Below, piece by piece: positions 1 through 7,678 of a stretch of 64,000 nt of DNA. The notes beneath the pieces are model-generated. The model was not told the origin of the DNA. It did not search any database and saw only the letters and a list, made by a program, of their open reading frames with translations. The stretch comes from Streptomyces sp. SM11. Its GTDB lineage: Bacteria > Actinomycetota > Actinomycetes > Streptomycetales > Streptomycetaceae. Each line of letters opens with the position of its first letter. Position 1 is the stretch's first letter. The DNA lies in NCBI RefSeq assembly GCF_002910905.1, contig NZ_NEUE01000118.1, positions 1 through 64,000 of the forward strand, written 5' to 3'. Both the position numbers and the translations under genes were made by a program.

Positions 1-32
1 TGAGTGACTCTGTCGGGAATCTTGAGGACGGG
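1..32 (+). repeat. IS left terminal inverted repeat
   Basis: Begins TGAGTGACTCTGTCGGGAA and runs to GAGGACGGG. It differs from the reverse complement of 1772-1803 at two positions only. Confidence 0.88.
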
Positions 33-64
33 CAGCAAACGATCGTGGTGCTGCGCCAGGCTCG

Positions 65-1768
65 GTGGATCGTGCCGTCCGCGTTCTTCAGGAGCCCGTA
101 TTGTCCCTCCAGCCCTCTTCCGGAGCCAAGATCCCGCCGCTGACCGTGCGTGTCGCCCGGGCCAGCAACCCCCGGGGCACCACCGCGATGTGGATCCGTG
201 ACCGCCTCGACGGTCTGTGGAGCGATGAGGACTTCGCCGCCTGGTACCCGCGTGATGGCCGGCCCGGGCTCTCACCCGCGCAGCTGGCCACCGTCTGCGT
301 GCTGCAGTACGCGATGAATCTCTCCGACCGCCAGGCCGCTGAGGCGGTGCGCTGCCGGATCGACTTCAAGTACGCCCTCGGGCTGGAGCTGGAGGACCCA
401 GGCTTCCATCACAGTGTCCTGTCCGACTTCCGTGACCGACTGGCCGAAGGCGACCGTGCCGACCGGCTGCTGGGCCTGGCGCTCACCCGGATCCGGCGGG
501 CCGGCCTACTCAAGGGGCGCGTCACGCAGCGCACCGACTCCACCCACGTCCTGTCCGCTGCCCGGGAGTTGACCCGTCTGGAGCTGGTGACCGAGGCGGT
601 CCGCGCCGCGCTGGAGGAGGTGGCCCGCCAGGCGCCGGAGCTGCTGGATGACCTGGTCACGGCCGAGTGGGCGACGCGCTACGGGCGGCCGGTGCGCTTA
701 TGCTCCCAGCCCAGTCACCCCGTTGCCCGCCTCGAGCAGGCGGGCAACGACGCCCGCGAACTGCTGCACCATCTCGACACACACTTCCCCGGCGGCACCG
801 TTTTGCCGCAGGCGAAGGTGCTCCGGGCGATTCTGGTGCAGCACTTCCTGGTGGACGCCAAGGGCCGGTTCCGGCCGCGCACGAAGCGCGACGGCCAGCC
901 GCCCTCCCGAGTCCGGATCACCTCCCCGTACGAGACCGAGGCCCGCTGCACCATGCGCGGCGACACTCGCTGGAACGGCTACCTCGTACACGTGACCGAG
1001 ACCTGCGATGACAAGCACGTCAACCTGATCACCGACGTGGCCACTGTCGTCTCCAGCGCGGACAGCCAAGCACTGCCCGGCATCCACGCCCGTCTCAGGA
1101 GGTTGCGTCTGCTGCCGGGGAAGCACCTGGTCGACGGCGGCTACACCTCCGTGGCCGGCATGGACTCCGCCGCCCGCCTCCACCGCGTCGACCTGATCGG
1201 ACCGCTCGCGCCCAACACCAGCCCGCAACACCGAGCCCGGGACGGCTTCGGCAGGGACAACTTCATCATCGACTTCGACCGACGCGAGGTCACCTGCCCC
1301 AACGGACAGGTCAGCGGCAACTGGCAGGACCTCCCCGTGGCAGCGCCGACCAAGGTCACCGTCCGGTTCGACGCCCGCCAGTGCGGCCGCTGCCCCGAAC
1401 AGGCTAAATGCACCCCAGGCCCCTTCCGCAGCCTCTACTTTCCCGCCCGCCACCTGCACGAACTCCAGGCCAAGAACCGCGCCGACCAGCAGGACACGGA
1501 CTGGCGCCGGCTCTACGCGCGGCGCTCGGGGGCCGAGGGCACCATCGAGGAATTCGCGGACGGCCACCACGGCCGCCGGTGCCGCTACCGCGGACGGGCC
1601 AAGACCCACGTCCAACACATCCTGACCGCACTCGCGATCAACGTCGAGCGACTCAGCCTTCAGGAACCCGCCAACAGCCCCTACCGTCCCCGCCCTCCCA
1701 CCGCGTTCCAGCAGTACCTCGACGCACGCGACCTGCCCCGACCCCTGTGGTGGCGGCAGGGAAAGTGA
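65..1768 (+). CDS. IS1182-family DDE transposase
   Basis: Catalyses movement of the surrounding element. The protein has up to 567 residues. The N-terminal third matches the DUF772-type domain of IS1182/IS5-like transposases (segment GLSPAQLATVCVLQYAMNLS near 80-100). A DDE domain follows, with Asp in TQRTDSTHV near 155-163 and in LVDGGYTS near 358-365, and a late Glu region GAEGTIEEFADGHHGRR near 495-510. A cysteine cluster (CGRCPEQAKC) lies near 440-449. The start is uncertain: ATG 65 is the longest option, while TTG 101 (LSLQPSSGAKIPP) resembles the usual N-terminus. A TTA leucine codon at 698-700 would make translation depend on the bldA tRNA in Streptomyces. Confidence 0.9.
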   Translation: MDRAVRVLQEPVLSLQPSSGAKIPPLTVRVARASNPRGTTAMWIRDRLDGLWSDEDFAAWYPRDGRPGLSPAQLATVCVLQYAMNLSDRQAAEAVRCRIDFKYALGLELEDPGFHHSVLSDFRDRLAEGDRADRLLGLALTRIRRAGLLKGRVTQRTDSTHVLSAARELTRLELVTEAVRAALEEVARQAPELLDDLVTAEWATRYGRPVRLCSQPSHPVARLEQAGNDARELLHHLDTHFPGGTVLPQAKVLRAILVQHFLVDAKGRFRPRTKRDGQPPSRVRITSPYETEARCTMRGDTRWNGYLVHVTETCDDKHVNLITDVATVVSSADSQALPGIHARLRRLRLLPGKHLVDGGYTSVAGMDSAARLHRVDLIGPLAPNTSPQHRARDGFGRDNFIIDFDRREVTCPNGQVSGNWQDLPVAAPTKVTVRFDARQCGRCPEQAKCTPGPFRSLYFPARHLHELQAKNRADQQDTDWRRLYARRSGAEGTIEEFADGHHGRRCRYRGRAKTHVQHILTALAINVERLSLQEPANSPYRPRPPTAFQQYLDARDLPRPLWWRQGK

Positions 1769-1771
1769 CCC

Positions 1772-1803
1772 CCCGTCCTCAAGCTTCCCGACAGAGTCGC
1801 TCA
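1772..1803 (-). repeat. IS right terminal inverted repeat
   Basis: Reverse complement begins TGAGCGACTCTGTCGGGAA. It pairs with the left repeat and ends four bases after the last visible base of the C-terminal transposase spacer. Sequence after 1803 belongs to the interrupted lanC-like gene. Confidence 0.88.
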
Positions 1804-2427
1804 GTGCTCGTGCTTCTGGCCCTCGCCGCCCGGAAGAGCACCGTTACGAACGGGCACCTCAGAGCGCTGCGCACCATCCTGACCTGGCTCGACCGCTGGC
1901 AGGAGGAGGCAGGCCGAGGACCAACCTGGCCGTACTGGATTACCCGGAGCGAGCTACGTACCGGTCGCCGCGCCGCGTCCAAGCTCCGGCGGCCGTCATG
2001 GTGTTACGGCACCGTCGGCCTCGCCCGCGCTCAGCAACTTGCCGCGCTCGCTACCAGCGACATCGAACGCCAGATCACGGCGGAAAGCGCGCTCGCCACC
2101 GCCCTCACCGACCCGGACCAGCTCGGCGCCACGACGGACCACGGCCTGTGCCACGGCTTCGCCGGCCTCACCCACATCGCCGTCCGCACGGCCGCAGACG
2201 CCCATCCTTCAACCGCCGGTCGACTCCGAGGCGCGATCCCGGGACTCTTGGCCGCTATCTGCTCGGTGGACAACGACCTCGAACGCGCGGCCACGGCACT
2301 TGTCAGCGGCACCGGAGCGGGGCCCGGCCTGCTCGATGGAGCCGCCGGAGTAGCCCTGGCTCTTCTCGCTGCCGATACCGCCGCACCGCCCCAGTCCGCC
2401 TGGGATTCCTGCCTGCTCATTGCTTGA
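1804..2427 (+). pseudogene. LanC-like cyclase, 3' fragment cut by the IS
   Basis: C-terminal part, about 205 codons, of a LanC-family lanthionine cyclase, which adds cysteine thiols to dehydrated Ser/Thr residues in precursor peptides. Two family zinc-ligand motifs remain: WCYG with the Cys codon at 2002-2004, and CHG with Cys/His codons at 2149-2154. The GLLDGAAGVALALL helix motif lies near 2332-2370. The N-terminal half of the toroid is missing because the reading frame is entered directly from the IS end, so there is no native start and the remnant is very unlikely to work. It ends 21 bases before the FxLD-type enzyme gene and would have been in the same operon. Confidence 0.85.
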
Positions 2428-2448
2428 TTCACCGACCGAAGGACCTCG

Positions 2449-4527
2449 ATGCCCCCTGACTGGCAGCAGCACAACATCACCTTCATCGACCGCGAGAGCG
2501 CCCGGCACGCCATCGACGAACGCCTCGGGCCCGCCCTGATCACAGCCGAGACCGAGGGGCAGCTCACCGGCTGGTGGTTCATGAACAAGCAGCCCTGGCC
2601 GCTGCGGTACCTCGCCGACGAGCCCTCCCCGATCATTGAGTCGCTGCTGAGCGATCTCGTGGGTGACGGGGCGGTCGTGTCATGGCTGCCCTCTCTCTAC
2701 GAGCCCGAGTCCGAGGCATTTGGCGGCCCGGACGCTATGGACACGGCCCACGGACTGTTCCACAGCGACTCCCGCCACCTGCTCACCTACCAGCCGAGCC
2801 CGGACCACCTGGGGCGCAAGGAGACTGCGGTCCTGCTGGCGAGCGCCATGATGCGCGGCGCCGGACTCGACTGGTTCGAGCAGGGCGACGTATGGGCGAA
2901 GGTCTCGGCTCTTCGGCCGCCCACCGACCCAGCGCGCTCCGAACGAGCCGCTGAGTTGGTTCCGGCGATGCGGAAGCTCATGACCGCTGACGCCTACAGC
3001 CTCTGCAACCAGGGTGGTCCACTCCACGCGCACGAGGAGTGGGTGACCGCCTTCGAACGGGCCGGTGCCGCGCTCGCCGCGCTGGCCTGCCGCGGCGCCC
3101 TCACACGCGGCCTGCGAGCCGTCATAGCCCACCACATCATCTTCCACGCCAACCGCGCCGGTCTCATCAGGGACGACCAGAGCGCTCTGTCCAACATTGC
3201 ACGAGAGGCAGTCATGGGAACGAGTGACCACACCGCGTCGCCGACCGAGTCGACGACCGACGCCGATAGCGTGAAAGGGGTGAACACCGACACGATCGCC
3301 ACTCCGACGTCCGATGCCGCGCGCCTCCGTAACGCCCTGGTGGACCAGCTCCGCGCTGACGGAAGCGCCCGCACTCCCGGCGTGGAGACCGCGTTGCGGA
3401 CCGTGCCCCGTCACGTGTTCGTGCCCGATGTGCCGCTCGAAGACGCATACGCCAACGCGCCGGTGCACATCAAGTACGACACCGACGGCAGCTCGATCTC
3501 CTGTGCCTCCCAGCCGGGCGTGGTCGCCCTCATGCTGGACCAGCTCGACGCCCAGCAAGGCGAGCGCGTCCTCGAACTTGGCGCAGGCACCGGTTACAAC
3601 GCCGGTCTGCTCGCCCATCTGGTCGGTGAGAGCGGGCACGTCACCACGCTCGATGTCGACGACGACCTCGTAGAGGGCGCCCGCGCGCATCTCTCCGCCG
3701 CCGGAACCACCAACGTTGAGGCGGTCACCCGAGACGGGGCCCTCGGCTACGCGGAAGGTGCGCCGTACGACCGAATCATCGCCACCGTAGGCGCGCACGG
3801 CGTGCCGCACGCCTGGTTGCAGCAGCTTGCTCCCGGGGGCCGGCTTCTCGTTCCGCAGCGCCTCAAGGGCACGGTGTCCCGGTCCATCGCCTATGAGCAG
3901 CGCGATGGCCGGTGGATGTCCCTCGGTAGCGAGATGAACACCTTCATGCCGCTCAGGCGGGGCATCGCCGACGACGACCGCCGGGCGATCCCGCTCAGCA
4001 CGGACGGAACCGTACGGCTCCAGGTCCCCGCCGGGCAGGCAATCGACGCCGAGGCCCTCGACGGCGTCCTGCACGAGCCGCGCACCGAGGAGTGGACGGG
4101 CATGACGGTCCGCGCCATGGAGTCGCCGGAGTGGATGGAACTGTTCCTCACCTGCGCTCTCCCCTCCGGCCTGATCCGGATGCTCTTCCCGCAAGCCGCC
4201 AAGGGCACTTTGCTCACCGAGGACCCCTACCCCTCCTCGACCGCAGCCGTCGACAAAGGCGCCGTCACCTACCTCGCACGGCGTCTGTCGGAGAAGAAGA
4301 CCTCCGAGGGCGGCAAGCTGTGGGAGTTCGGGGTCATCGGCCACGGTCCCGGCAGCGATGAACTGGCCGCAAAGGTCGCTGCGGCCATCCGCGCGTGGGA
4401 CCTGGAGTACCGGGGCCGTGAAGCCACGTTCGAGATCCAGCCTCTCGACGCCCCCGCGATCGAGCAGCGAGCCGGCCTCTTCGCGCTTGACACCCCGCTG
4501 AACCGCATCGTCGTCGACTGGAGTTGA
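2449..4527 (+). CDS. FxLD-system lanthipeptide enzyme: LanB_C-type domain fused to PIMT-type methyltransferase
   Basis: 692 residues in two parts. Residues 1 to about 250 resemble the thiopeptide-type bacteriocin biosynthesis (SpaB_C, elimination) domain that completes dehydration in class I lanthipeptide systems; WWFMNKQPWPLRYLAD near 46-61 and the HADRNGL-like FHANRAGLIRDDQ near 228-240 are typical. Residues about 290-692 are an S-adenosylmethionine methyltransferase of the L-isoaspartate type, with motif I VLELGAGTGYNAG at 374-386 and PGGRLLVPQ near 463-471. Such methyltransferases define the FxLD lanthipeptide family and are thought to act on Asp in the peptide. The linker holds an internal ATG at 3214 preceded by GAGAGG, so a separate methyltransferase could also be made. 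No precursor peptide gene or LanB dehydratase is visible; both may lie left of the window. Confidence 0.82.
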   Translation: MPPDWQQHNITFIDRESARHAIDERLGPALITAETEGQLTGWWFMNKQPWPLRYLADEPSPIIESLLSDLVGDGAVVSWLPSLYEPESEAFGGPDAMDTAHGLFHSDSRHLLTYQPSPDHLGRKETAVLLASAMMRGAGLDWFEQGDVWAKVSALRPPTDPARSERAAELVPAMRKLMTADAYSLCNQGGPLHAHEEWVTAFERAGAALAALACRGALTRGLRAVIAHHIIFHANRAGLIRDDQSALSNIAREAVMGTSDHTASPTESTTDADSVKGVNTDTIATPTSDAARLRNALVDQLRADGSARTPGVETALRTVPRHVFVPDVPLEDAYANAPVHIKYDTDGSSISCASQPGVVALMLDQLDAQQGERVLELGAGTGYNAGLLAHLVGESGHVTTLDVDDDLVEGARAHLSAAGTTNVEAVTRDGALGYAEGAPYDRIIATVGAHGVPHAWLQQLAPGGRLLVPQRLKGTVSRSIAYEQRDGRWMSLGSEMNTFMPLRRGIADDDRRAIPLSTDGTVRLQVPAGQAIDAEALDGVLHEPRTEEWTGMTVRAMESPEWMELFLTCALPSGLIRMLFPQAAKGTLLTEDPYPSSTAAVDKGAVTYLARRLSEKKTSEGGKLWEFGVIGHGPGSDELAAKVAAAIRAWDLEYRGREATFEIQPLDAPAIEQRAGLFALDTPLNRIVVDWS

Positions 4528-4545
4528 CACCCCACGCGTAGTGGG

Positions 4546-4578
4546 CGGTGGCCGCCGACGCGCAACCGGCGGCCACCG
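4546..4578 (+). terminator. Intergenic hairpin after the FxLD methyltransferase
   Basis: Perfect 11-bp inverted repeat CGGTGGCCGCC / GGCGGCCACCG with an 11-base loop, between the stop at 4527 and the GTG at 4616. There is no T tract, as is usual for actinobacterial hairpin terminators. It may end or attenuate transcription into the next gene. Confidence 0.5.
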
Positions 4579-4615
4579 TGGCCTTATCCGTCTTCACACA
4601 CACCTGGGGGAGTCC

Positions 4616-5740
4616 GTGGACCCGCACGGATCCACAGCTCAGCGCTTTCCGCTCGTCGCCCGATTCCGGCCCGCTTGCCTTCCCCTGCCGAAGCGCGTGC
4701 GCGCGCTCGTCGACCTGGCCGACACCGCGATGGCGGAGACCGATCAGGGGGTGGCGTCCTCCGTCTACAACCAGGCTGCGCTCATCGCCTCCGATCTCGA
4801 CGTTCCCGACCTCGCACGCGAGATGTGCCACCAGCATGCCGCCGCCTACCTCCACGCCTGCCCCCTGCCCGGCATGACCGCGATCCGGGGGCTGGAGCCC
4901 GTCGTCAACCTCGCCCGCCTCCAGATCCGCGCCGGCCGCGCAGATGAGGGCCGTCGGCGACTGCTCGACCTGTATGGGGCCGTCGAGGTAGGCACGCCTG
5001 TTCGGTTCGAGGGCGTCACCGTGCCCGCGGACCTCACTGCGACCGACGAAGACCGCCACGAGGTTCGCGCGTGGCTGTGGCGCGTGCTCCTCGCCGACGG
5101 CACGCGCACTCTCACCACCGAGGGACGTTGGGCCGAGGCCCTGGCACACATCGAAGCTCACCATGGCGTCGGAAAACGGATGCTCGACGGGCGTCAGGTC
5201 GCTGTACTTGCCGCCCTCGTTGTGAGTGACACAGCAGGGGCCGCTGCTCTGCTCACTGAGACGATGCCCGGCGATCCGTGGGAGCGAGCCGTCACGGCCT
5301 GTCTGACCGCCCTGTCCCGGCGTGACGCCAGGCAGCCCGTCGACAGCCACCTGAGGGACCTGGCAGCCACCTGTCTTGAGCGGCAGGCCGAACCTGGGAT
5401 AACCGTCTTCGACATCCGGCTCGGCCTTACCGTCCTCGACGCGATCGGCTCCGCCGAGGCGCCCGCTGCACACCGCATCGTCGAGGATCTCCACCGGAGG
5501 ACAACGGACGCCGAAGACGGCTACGCGGCCCGCGAGAACCTGGCGCACCCTCTGTTCGTCGCGATCGCCACCGATCGGCAAGAACAGGATTGCCGCGCCC
5601 TGGTACGTGCCTGCGCCATCGGGGCAGGGACTATGCCGGACCAGCTGCAAGCAGAACTGACAGCGGCATTGAGCGCCAGCGACAGCGTGATCCGGGAAAG
5701 CCTTGCACGCCTTTCCGACCCGAACGCACTGCCTCTGTGA
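4616..5740 (+). CDS. Helical protein of unknown function, lanthipeptide-locus associated
   Basis: 374 residues from GTG 4616, chosen because GGGGGAG ends 3 bases upstream; an in-frame ATG at 4541 lies inside the hairpin and lacks a ribosome site. I do not recognise the family. The protein is Ala/Leu/Arg-rich and reads as repeated helical pairs (for example LVDLADTAMAETDQGVASSV near 29-48, then PVVNLARLQIRAGRADEGRR near 100-119), similar in feel to TPR-like scaffold or sensor proteins. No signal peptide or membrane segment is evident. Its position between the FxLD enzyme and the flavoprotein remnant suggests a helper or regulatory role in the same pathway; that is inference. Confidence 0.65.
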   Translation: MDPHGSTAQRFPLVARFRPACLPLPKRVRALVDLADTAMAETDQGVASSVYNQAALIASDLDVPDLAREMCHQHAAAYLHACPLPGMTAIRGLEPVVNLARLQIRAGRADEGRRRLLDLYGAVEVGTPVRFEGVTVPADLTATDEDRHEVRAWLWRVLLADGTRTLTTEGRWAEALAHIEAHHGVGKRMLDGRQVAVLAALVVSDTAGAAALLTETMPGDPWERAVTACLTALSRRDARQPVDSHLRDLAATCLERQAEPGITVFDIRLGLTVLDAIGSAEAPAAHRIVEDLHRRTTDAEDGYAARENLAHPLFVAIATDRQEQDCRALVRACAIGAGTMPDQLQAELTAALSASDSVIRESLARLSDPNALPL

Positions 5741-5741
5741 A

Positions 5742-6298
5742 GTGAGCCTGATGGACACTCAGATCCCGACAAGCCGTTCCTCCAGATCGTGGTGTGCGAG
5801 GCCAGCATTGCCACCGACGTCGGCAAGCTGATCACCGCACACGAATGGCACTGGGACGTCGAGTCATCGCGACCCCACAGGAACTCGGCTTCCTTGACGT
5901 GAAGGCGGTTGAGGCCCAGACCGGCCGGCCACCCCATCCGCTCGGCCTGGCGATCACTTGGAGAATCGCGTCCTACTCGGCCTGCGGTTGCGATCGCGGT
6001 CGCTCTGGCCAGCTTCAACACCGTCAACAAGTGGGCCGCCGGGATCTCCGACAATCTCGCGCTGGGCATCCTGTGCGAAGCACCCGCCATGGACATCCCG
6101 GTTGCCGTGCTGCCCTTCCTGAACTCGGCCCAGGCTGCCCACCCCGCGTACCGCCAGAGCCTGGCGCGGCTGCGCGAGATGGGCATCCTGATCGGCTCGT
6201 ACGAGCCTCACCGGCCGAAGGCCGTCGGCGGGGCCGACCGCTACCCCTGGGAGGAAGTGCTGGAGCTCGTCGCTCCTGCGCTGTCCGCGCGGGCGTGA
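5742..6298 (+). pseudogene. HFCD-type flavoprotein (LanD/EpiD superfamily), frameshifted
   Basis: Reading all three frames in turn reconstructs an almost full flavoprotein of about 180 residues. The first frame gives FLQIVVCEASIATDVGKLI (about 5777-5833) up to HEWHWDVE, the next gives VIATPQELGFLDVKAVEAQ (about 5862-5918), and the third gives the C-terminal half with ASFNTVNKWAAGISDNLALG (about 6011-6070), the FMN-binding PASxNT-like motif, and PVAVLPFLNSA. Frame changes fall near 5861 and 5930, and a third may lie near the start. Homologues decarboxylate peptide C-terminal cysteine or phosphopantothenoylcysteine. Its place in a lanthipeptide island suggests a tailoring enzyme that has decayed, unless the frame changes are sequencing errors. 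Confidence 0.72.
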
Positions 6299-6731
6299 TC
6301 AGCGCTGGTATCCGTCTCCTCTTCGCCGACCAGAAGAAGCGGGCCTACAACCGCAGCGTCTTCAACATGGGCGACTGGAAGCGTGCCCTGGCCGCCGCCG
6401 GCATGATCCCTCCCCGCCAGCGCGGCGCGCGTTACCTGCAGGCGGCGCGGGAAGACGGCATGCACGCCCTCCGGCACGCCTACGCCTCCGTGCTTCTGGA
6501 CGCGGGCGAGAGCATCAAGGCACTCTCCGAGTACCTCGGCCACTCGGACCAGGGCTTCACGCTGCGGACGTACACCCACCTGCTGCCGTCCAGTGAGACC
6601 CGCACCCGAAGGCGATCGACGACGCCTTCACGGAAGCTGAGATCGAGGACGACGGCGATCCCGCTGCCGCCCGGGCCACATCAGTGCCCGAAGCGAAACC
6701 AATGTGCCCTCAATGTGCCCTGGCTGCCTGA
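6295..6731 (+). pseudogene. Tyrosine recombinase (integrase), C-terminal remnant
   Basis: C-terminal catalytic part of a phage/AICE-type tyrosine integrase. The residues HALRHAYASVLLDAG (about 6463-6507, H-x-x-R), YLGHSDQGF (about 6532-6558) and the nucleophile region TYTHLLP (about 6569-6590) are all present. The catalytic core N-terminal region and the DNA-binding domain are absent. After SSETRTR the frame shifts near 6603, and the second frame continues as AIDDAFTEAEIEDDGDP to a stop at 6729-6731, which restores the usual acidic tail. The remnant shows that the flanking lanthipeptide genes sit in or next to a former integrated element. No tRNA gene or clear att site is visible beside it. 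Confidence 0.75.
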
Positions 6732-6798
6732 CGGCCCCTCTCAGGCACTAACGAGAGCGGGACCCGGAAGTCCCGACCGAACCCACCGAAACCCCAGT

Positions 6799-7236
6799 TC
6801 AGGGCCACACCAGGCAGTACGCCTGGTGCCCCGCGTCGTGCAGCCGGTGGGAGAAGTCCTGCCACTCGTGGAGCAGCTGGTAGACGTTGAAGGCGTCGCG
6901 CGGGCCGCCGCGGTCGGGGACCGTGGACCAGATGAAGGCCGCCGCGCCGACCGACTCCTCGCCGACGCCGCGCAGCGGGTCGACGACGGTCATCGGGAGT
7001 TTGACCACGGCGTAGTCGGGGTGGAGGACGACCAGTTCCAGCGGGGGGACCTTGTGCAGGGGTATGCCCTGGATTCCGGTCAGGACCATGGCGGCCACGG
7101 TCTCCGGCTTGATCTTGGTGAACATGCCGCCCATGCCCAGCTCGTCACCGCCGAGCTCCTCCGGGCGCATCGAGATGGGCACGCGGGCGGCGGTGGCGCC
7201 GTCCGGGGCGCCGAAGTACTTGTACGTCACCCCCAT
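6799..7236 (-). CDS. Conserved protein of unknown function
   Basis: 145 residues from the ATG at 7236 (MGVTYKYFGAPDG); the frame stays open further upstream, but that part is Arg/Gly-rich shadow sequence. The purine-rich GGAGCGGGGGCGGG directly before the ATG is the likely ribosome site. The protein is soluble and mixed alpha/beta, with PISMRPEELGGDELGMGG near 20-37 and an aromatic C-terminus ending in YCLVWP. I do not recognise a named domain. It is transcribed away from hemL. It appears intact and not part of the island to its left. Confidence 0.65.
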   Translation of the reverse strand: MGVTYKYFGAPDGATAARVPISMRPEELGGDELGMGGMFTKIKPETVAAMVLTGIQGIPLHKVPPLELVVLHPDYAVVKLPMTVVDPLRGVGEESVGAAAFIWSTVPDRGGPRDAFNVYQLLHEWQDFSHRLHDAGHQAYCLVWP

Positions 7237-7678
7237 CCCGCCCCCGCTCCTGGTCCCGGGGGGCGGCGTGCTCTCCGCGCCCCGTCTCTGGGCGCGCTCG
7301 GCCCTGCGCCGGTGCCGCCCTCGCCGGGCAGGCTCGGGCCCCAGGTCGTCGGTCCCTTCGCCCACTCCGCCACCGCGATGCATATCTCATCCACCCGACT
7401 ACTTCTTAGGAGACACAGCCCCCGCCGTGCAACCCGATCATCGTGTCAGTGACCTCCCCCACGGGCGTGCGGTGAAACACCTGTCCGCAAGACCGTCCGT
7501 GCCTCTGACACCATGGCATGTGTGAGCTTTCCCTGTGACGCCCCAGTTTCGCAGACGCGAGGGGGCTGACGCTCTTTCGTGATACGAGGGGAGCGCGCTC
7601 CCTGCTCACCGGTGGCCGAGATGGATAGGGATTTCCCGGCCCGGCCTCCCGATACCCGAATCGCAGATCAGGACCAAA
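7237..7678. other. Divergent intergenic region upstream of hemL
   Basis: No gene was found in these 442 bases. The 15-base sequence GCCCCAGTTTCGCAG occurs at 7540-7554 and again at 7697-7711, inside the first codons of hemL. The promoters of both divergent genes should lie here, but I see no convincing -35/-10 pair. Confidence 0.45.

Larger units (their letters stand above)
1..1803 (+). mobile_element. IS1182-family insertion sequence
   Basis: An apparently complete element bounded by 32-bp terminal inverted repeats (1-32 and 1772-1803) that match at 30 of 32 positions. It holds one transposase gene. The left end coincides with the first base of the window, so the left flank and any target-site duplication cannot be seen. 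The right end sits inside a lanC-like gene, whose 5' part is missing from the window. The intact transposase and well-preserved ends suggest a recent insertion and a possibly mobile element. Confidence 0.88.

Noticed and set aside
698..1618. Long minus-strand open frame inside the transposase gene
   Set aside because: It is antisense to a well-supported transposase and is low in complexity; high GC content gives long shadow frames on the opposite strand.
5794..7452. 552-codon plus-strand open frame
   Set aside because: It joins parts of the flavoprotein, the integrase fragment and the antisense of the 6799-7236 gene; only sub-segments have protein character.
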